Source: Archaeoglobaceae archaeon
Lineage (GTDB): Archaea > Halobacteriota > Archaeoglobi > Archaeoglobales > Archaeoglobaceae
Reading direction: 5' to 3'
NCBI GenBank assembly: GCA_026985525.1
Contig: JALSQI010000034.1
Span: 1 to 44,084 of the forward strand
DNA length: 44,084 bases
Shown here: positions 41,473 to 44,084 of the stretch, one piece after another
Position numbering within the stretch: position 1 is the first letter of the stretch
How the letters are laid out: each line of letters begins with the position of its first letter
Program-made: the position numbers and the translations under genes
Notes under the pieces: generated by a model
The model's input: the letters and a program-made list of their open reading frames with translations, nothing else
Databases searched by the model: none
What the model was told of the DNA's origin: nothing

Positions 41473-42027
41473 ATGTCTCGTATTCTCGGTGTTGCAGGAT
41501 ATTTGCTCATACTTTTGGGTTTAATTTTGATGAACTTTTCTCCGCTATTTGGTTTTTTAAGCGTAGCTGGCTTTGTATTAGTTGCCATTGCTTGGATGAG
41601 TCTTGGTGAGAAAAGTGGAGAAAAAGTAATGGTTGGCAATGGAGCGATTATGTTCTTCGTTTTAATTCTCTCATTTACATTTCCTTTGATTTCAATTCTT
41701 ACGGGAAATTTGAACATTCTTTCGTACGGAATTTTATTTGTAATGTCAGTAACTTTTGCTTCTCTCCTTTTTGACTTGTTATCTCACCTAAAAGCTTACC
41801 TGAAGTTTAAATCTTTTGGATTTGCAGTAGCTTTCTTACTCAGACTGCTAAGCTTGGCTTTCTCAATTTACCTGTTTTATAGCATGAGATTTGTTTTCAA
41901 AATGAAGTCTTTTAGAGATATTTTAATTCTTGAGAAATCTTTACCTCAAATAACATTTTTCGGCGTAGTTGTAATACTGGCAAATCTGTTCTCAGCACTT
42001 GGATTTTACGGCATAAGGGAAAAATAG
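41473..42027 (+). CDS. Archaeal multi-span membrane protein, unknown (possibly DUF996-like)
   Basis: A 184-residue protein with about five hydrophobic helices (roughly residues 4-20, 24-42, 54-75, 82-105 and 155-178). It opens MSRILGVAGYLLILLG. The pattern resembles DUF996 membrane proteins of archaea, but I am not certain. I start at the ATG at 41473, eight nt after ppaC; the ORF upstream overlaps ppaC in another frame. No ribosome-binding site is evident, so translation may depend on ppaC. The next gene begins 16 nt later. Confidence 0.65.
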   Translation: MSRILGVAGYLLILLGLILMNFSPLFGFLSVAGFVLVAIAWMSLGEKSGEKVMVGNGAIMFFVLILSFTFPLISILTGNLNILSYGILFVMSVTFASLLFDLLSHLKAYLKFKSFGFAVAFLLRLLSLAFSIYLFYSMRFVFKMKSFRDILILEKSLPQITFFGVVVILANLFSALGFYGIREK

Positions 42028-42042
42028 GCGATAACTCTTTCT

Positions 42043-43200
42043 ATGTTCGTGTACATAAGAAGTTTCGAAGATGCTGGTGAAAAAGTATTCGTGATAAGAA
42101 ACTTTATAGAAGTTAGAATCCCTCTCAAACACTTTAAAAAGTTGGAAAGGAAGTATTCATTGGAGTACATAATTTCGATGGGAGAACCGAGAAAAGTAAT
42201 AAGTCACGTAACTAAGAGAAATCTTGAGGTAATAACTAAGGAAAGTGGAATACCTTTGCTTGGAAATCCTTACTTCGGTGTAATAGATAGGGGAACTAAC
42301 TTACTTCAAGTTAGAGGCGTTACGGGGTGTAATTTCTGCTGTGCTTTTTGTAGCGTTGATGAGGGGAAATGCAGTAAAACGAGGATGACTGACTACATTG
42401 TAGAACCGAATTACTTAGCTGAGTGCGTTAAAGAAATAGCCAAGTTTAAGGGTAAGGGAGTTGAAGTCCACATAGACGGGCAGGGCGAACCACTTCTCTA
42501 TCCATACATGGAGGAGCTTTTAAAGGAAATTAGAAAGATAGACGAAGTAGAAGTTGTGTCTATTCAGACGAACGGTTCTTTACTGAACGAAGAAAAAATA
42601 GATGCTTTAGAAAAATACGTTGACAGGATAAACATGTCTGTAAGTGCTATGGATAAAAAGATAGCGAGTTTTTTGGCGGGAGTGAAATACCCCCTCGAAA
42701 AAATTCTAAAAAACGCAAGAATGGTGGCAGATAGCAAAATGGATTTATTAATAGCTCCGGTTTGGGTTCCGGGTTATAACGATAGGGAAATTGAAAAAAT
42801 AATAGAGTTTGCCTTAGAGATAGGGGCTGGTAAGAAGTGGCCACCCCTTGGAATACAGAAGTACATACCTTACAAACACGGGAGAAAAGTAAAAACGAAG
42901 CCCATGAGCTTTCCAGAATTTTACTCGAAACTCAGGGAATTGGAAAAAAAGTACTCCGTTAAGCTTGTTTTGAGTCCTGAGGATTTTGGAATAGAGAAAA
43001 GAGAGCGTTACCCATCACCTATAAGCAGGGGAGAAAAGTTAAGAGGTAGAATAGTTCTCCCCGGAAGGTTGAGAAACGAGAAAATAGTTGTTGCTAAGAA
43101 TAGAACCGTAACTGTTAGAACCAACAAAAAGCTGGGAGATTACGTTAACTTTGAAGTCGTTAGAACTCACGACGGGATATATTTGGGCGAGGAAGTTTAG
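42043..43200 (+). CDS. Radical SAM protein with C-terminal TRAM-like domain, unknown function
   Basis: A 385-residue radical SAM protein. The cluster motif is in GCNFCCAFC, with CX3CX2C spacing, followed by a fourth cysteine in EGKC. HIDGQGEPLLYP takes the place of the more usual GGEP loop. The last 55 residues (LRGRIVLPGRLRNEKIVVAKNR and VRTNKKLGDYVNFEVVRT) look like a small beta-barrel of the TRAM type, an RNA-binding fold. That would suit a tRNA- or rRNA-modifying enzyme. An N-terminal 85-residue extension has no motif. Substrate unknown. The ATG at 42043 has no ribosome-binding site. Confidence 0.75.
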   Translation: MFVYIRSFEDAGEKVFVIRNFIEVRIPLKHFKKLERKYSLEYIISMGEPRKVISHVTKRNLEVITKESGIPLLGNPYFGVIDRGTNLLQVRGVTGCNFCCAFCSVDEGKCSKTRMTDYIVEPNYLAECVKEIAKFKGKGVEVHIDGQGEPLLYPYMEELLKEIRKIDEVEVVSIQTNGSLLNEEKIDALEKYVDRINMSVSAMDKKIASFLAGVKYPLEKILKNARMVADSKMDLLIAPVWVPGYNDREIEKIIEFALEIGAGKKWPPLGIQKYIPYKHGRKVKTKPMSFPEFYSKLRELEKKYSVKLVLSPEDFGIEKRERYPSPISRGEKLRGRIVLPGRLRNEKIVVAKNRTVTVRTNKKLGDYVNFEVVRTHDGIYLGEEV

Positions 43201-43238
43201 CTTAAAAATTTCGATAGTAATGCTATAGAGGTGTGGCT

Positions 43239-43769
43239 ATGAACTACAAACACATAGAATTTAAGAAAAAATATAAAAATTTATTAAAAAGTGGTAAAAA
43301 GAAATGTACTGTAAGGAAAAGATGTTACGTAAAAGAAGGTGATGAAGTATTTGTTCATTGCGGTGGTAAGATAATAGGAAAAGCGAAAATTTTGAAAGTA
43401 GAGGAAAAAAAGCTAAGCGAGTTGGATGAAGACGTTGCAAAAGCTGAAGGTTTCTCTACTAAGGAAGAGTTGCTAAACGAAATAAAAAAATTATATGGAA
43501 ATTTAGATAAAGTTTACGTTATAAGATTTGAATTCGAACCGTTTAAAAAACCAGTGTCGCCAGAAGAGATGTACTACGGTTCTGAAAACTTAAAGGATAT
43601 AGCTGAAAGAGCTCTAAGAGAGTTAAAACTAAGCGATGAAGAGAGAAAAATTCTTGAAATGTTTGTGGAGTGTGGAAGTGTTAAGAAAACGGCTTTGAAA
43701 CTTGGAGGTATATGGGAAAGGAAAAGAGTTAGGGAACTTTTGAGGAAGTGTTACAAGCAGCTTACCTGA
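43239..43769 (+). CDS. ASCH domain protein with C-terminal helix-turn-helix
   Basis: A 176-residue protein. The N-terminal ASCH domain has the motif GKKKCTVR (GXKXXTXR form) at about residues 19-26, then VKEGDEVFVHCGGKIIGKAKIL. ASCH is a PUA-like fold thought to bind RNA or modified bases. The C-terminal 70 residues, with LKLSDEERKILEMFVECGSVKKTALKLGG, form a helix-turn-helix-like region. I start at the ATG at 43239 because GAGGTG precedes it; a GTG two codons upstream is part of the ribosome-binding site. The 3' end overlaps the convergent PAC2 gene by 8 nt. Confidence 0.75.
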   Translation: MNYKHIEFKKKYKNLLKSGKKKCTVRKRCYVKEGDEVFVHCGGKIIGKAKILKVEEKKLSELDEDVAKAEGFSTKEELLNEIKKLYGNLDKVYVIRFEFEPFKKPVSPEEMYYGSENLKDIAERALRELKLSDEERKILEMFVECGSVKKTALKLGGIWERKRVRELLRKCYKQLT

Positions 43770-44084
43770 AATATCTTAAGTCTTCGTCGCCTTTCCACTG
43801 CTGCATCGCACTTTCTTGAAGCTCCTTTATCTGAGCTATTAACCTCTCCATTTCTTTTGCTCTCTCGTTCAATGCGTCCAAACTAACTTCGAGCTTGAGT
43901 ATTTTCATTAAAACTTCTAATACTGCTTTTGCACTTTTTGGATCGACCATGTAGCCGGAAGTTACTCCCATCAAACTTGCAGCTTCAATTCCTTCCAGCA
44001 TTGCAACTCCGAGAAGTAAACCTGAAGCACCTATTATTCCTCCTCCCGGTTCACCTTCCTCAAATCTTACTCCGTACTCTTTTA
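43762..44084 (-). CDS. PAC2 family protein, C-terminal part (cut by window edge)
   Basis: The 3' end of a gene whose start lies beyond the window; about 107 codons are visible and the frame is open to the edge. The conserved part is GGGIIGASGLLLGVAMLEGI, then a GVTSGYMVDPKSAKAVL segment and a coiled C-terminus, as in the archaeal PAC2 (proteasome assembly chaperone-like) proteins of the COG1938 type. These act in or near proteasome assembly, but the archaeal function is unproven. It converges on the ASCH gene with an 8-nt overlap. Confidence 0.8.
   Translation of the reverse strand, partial: KEYGVRFEEGEPGGGIIGASGLLLGVAMLEGIEAASLMGVTSGYMVDPKSAKAVLEVLMKILKLEVSLDALNERAKEMERLIAQIKELQESAMQQWKGDEDLRYFR

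Noticed and set aside
1-44084. CRISPR arrays, insertion sequences and integrase-type att sites
   Set aside because: No regularly spaced repeats, transposase or integrase genes were seen; the only long repeat is the atpK duplication.

Overview
The window comes from a hyperthermophilic archaeon, most likely a member of the Archaeoglobales (Archaeoglobus, Ferroglobus or Geoglobus type). The evidence is archaeal: an 11-gene A-type ATP synthase operon, aEF-1A next to ribosomal protein S10, an archaeal NMD3, CarS and a Tes-like lipid enzyme, TATA/BRE promoters about 25 nt before many start codons, and GGAGGTG ribosome-binding sites inside operons. Futalosine-route menaquinone genes together with an HdrED/DsrMK-like membrane pair and a multihaem cytochrome point to Archaeoglobales rather than methanogens. 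The genus is an inference; no marker here fixes it. The DNA is AT-rich (judged by eye), so one short GC-rich island stands out.

Layout. 1-5.3 kb: a cut-off hypothetical gene, a secreted tetrahaem cytochrome with 15 N-glycosylation sequons, a CobT-like protein and hisA, then rpsJ and tuf on the minus strand. 5.1-8 kb: a 38-residue ORF, NMD3 and argS. 8.0-8.8 kb: a GC-rich island that folds into a compact RNA and abuts a DUF3800 gene. 9-11.9 kb: a membrane protein, SpoVG, a phosphodiesterase, a radical SAM enzyme and a phosphoribosyltransferase. 11.9-14.7 kb: tetraether synthase (Tes) divergent from CarS, with pyrE after carS. 14.7-19.6 kb: an APC permease, an AlkA-type glycosylase and the HdrED/DsrMK-like pair behind a promoter with a palindrome. 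19.7-27 kb: a UbiD decarboxylase, moaA/mobA, mfnA, small conserved unknowns, mqnA and mqnC. 27-37 kb: a slipin divergent from the ATP synthase operon H-I-K-x-K-E-C-F-A-B-D. 37-44 kb: a decayed DHA2 transporter, a GNAT acetyltransferase, an M20 hydrolase, CinA-like and ArfC genes, Mn-dependent pyrophosphatase, a membrane protein, an unassigned radical SAM enzyme, an ASCH-domain protein and the C-terminus of a PAC2 protein.

How the genes fit together. Menaquinone (mqnA, mqnC, perhaps the UbiD) would feed the membrane HdrED/DsrMK-like pair, the resulting ion gradient would drive the ATP synthase, and the cytochrome could carry electrons outside the cell. Tes and CarS build the membrane lipid. 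Every stretch longer than about 300 bases is covered by a gene. The longest gaps (7968-8191, 16824-17086, 27802-28061) hold the RNA island or promoters.

The most unusual items are the structured RNA paired with DUF3800, the perfect 248-bp duplication of atpK around a 63-residue membrane protein gene, and the heavily sequon-decorated tetrahaem cytochrome.
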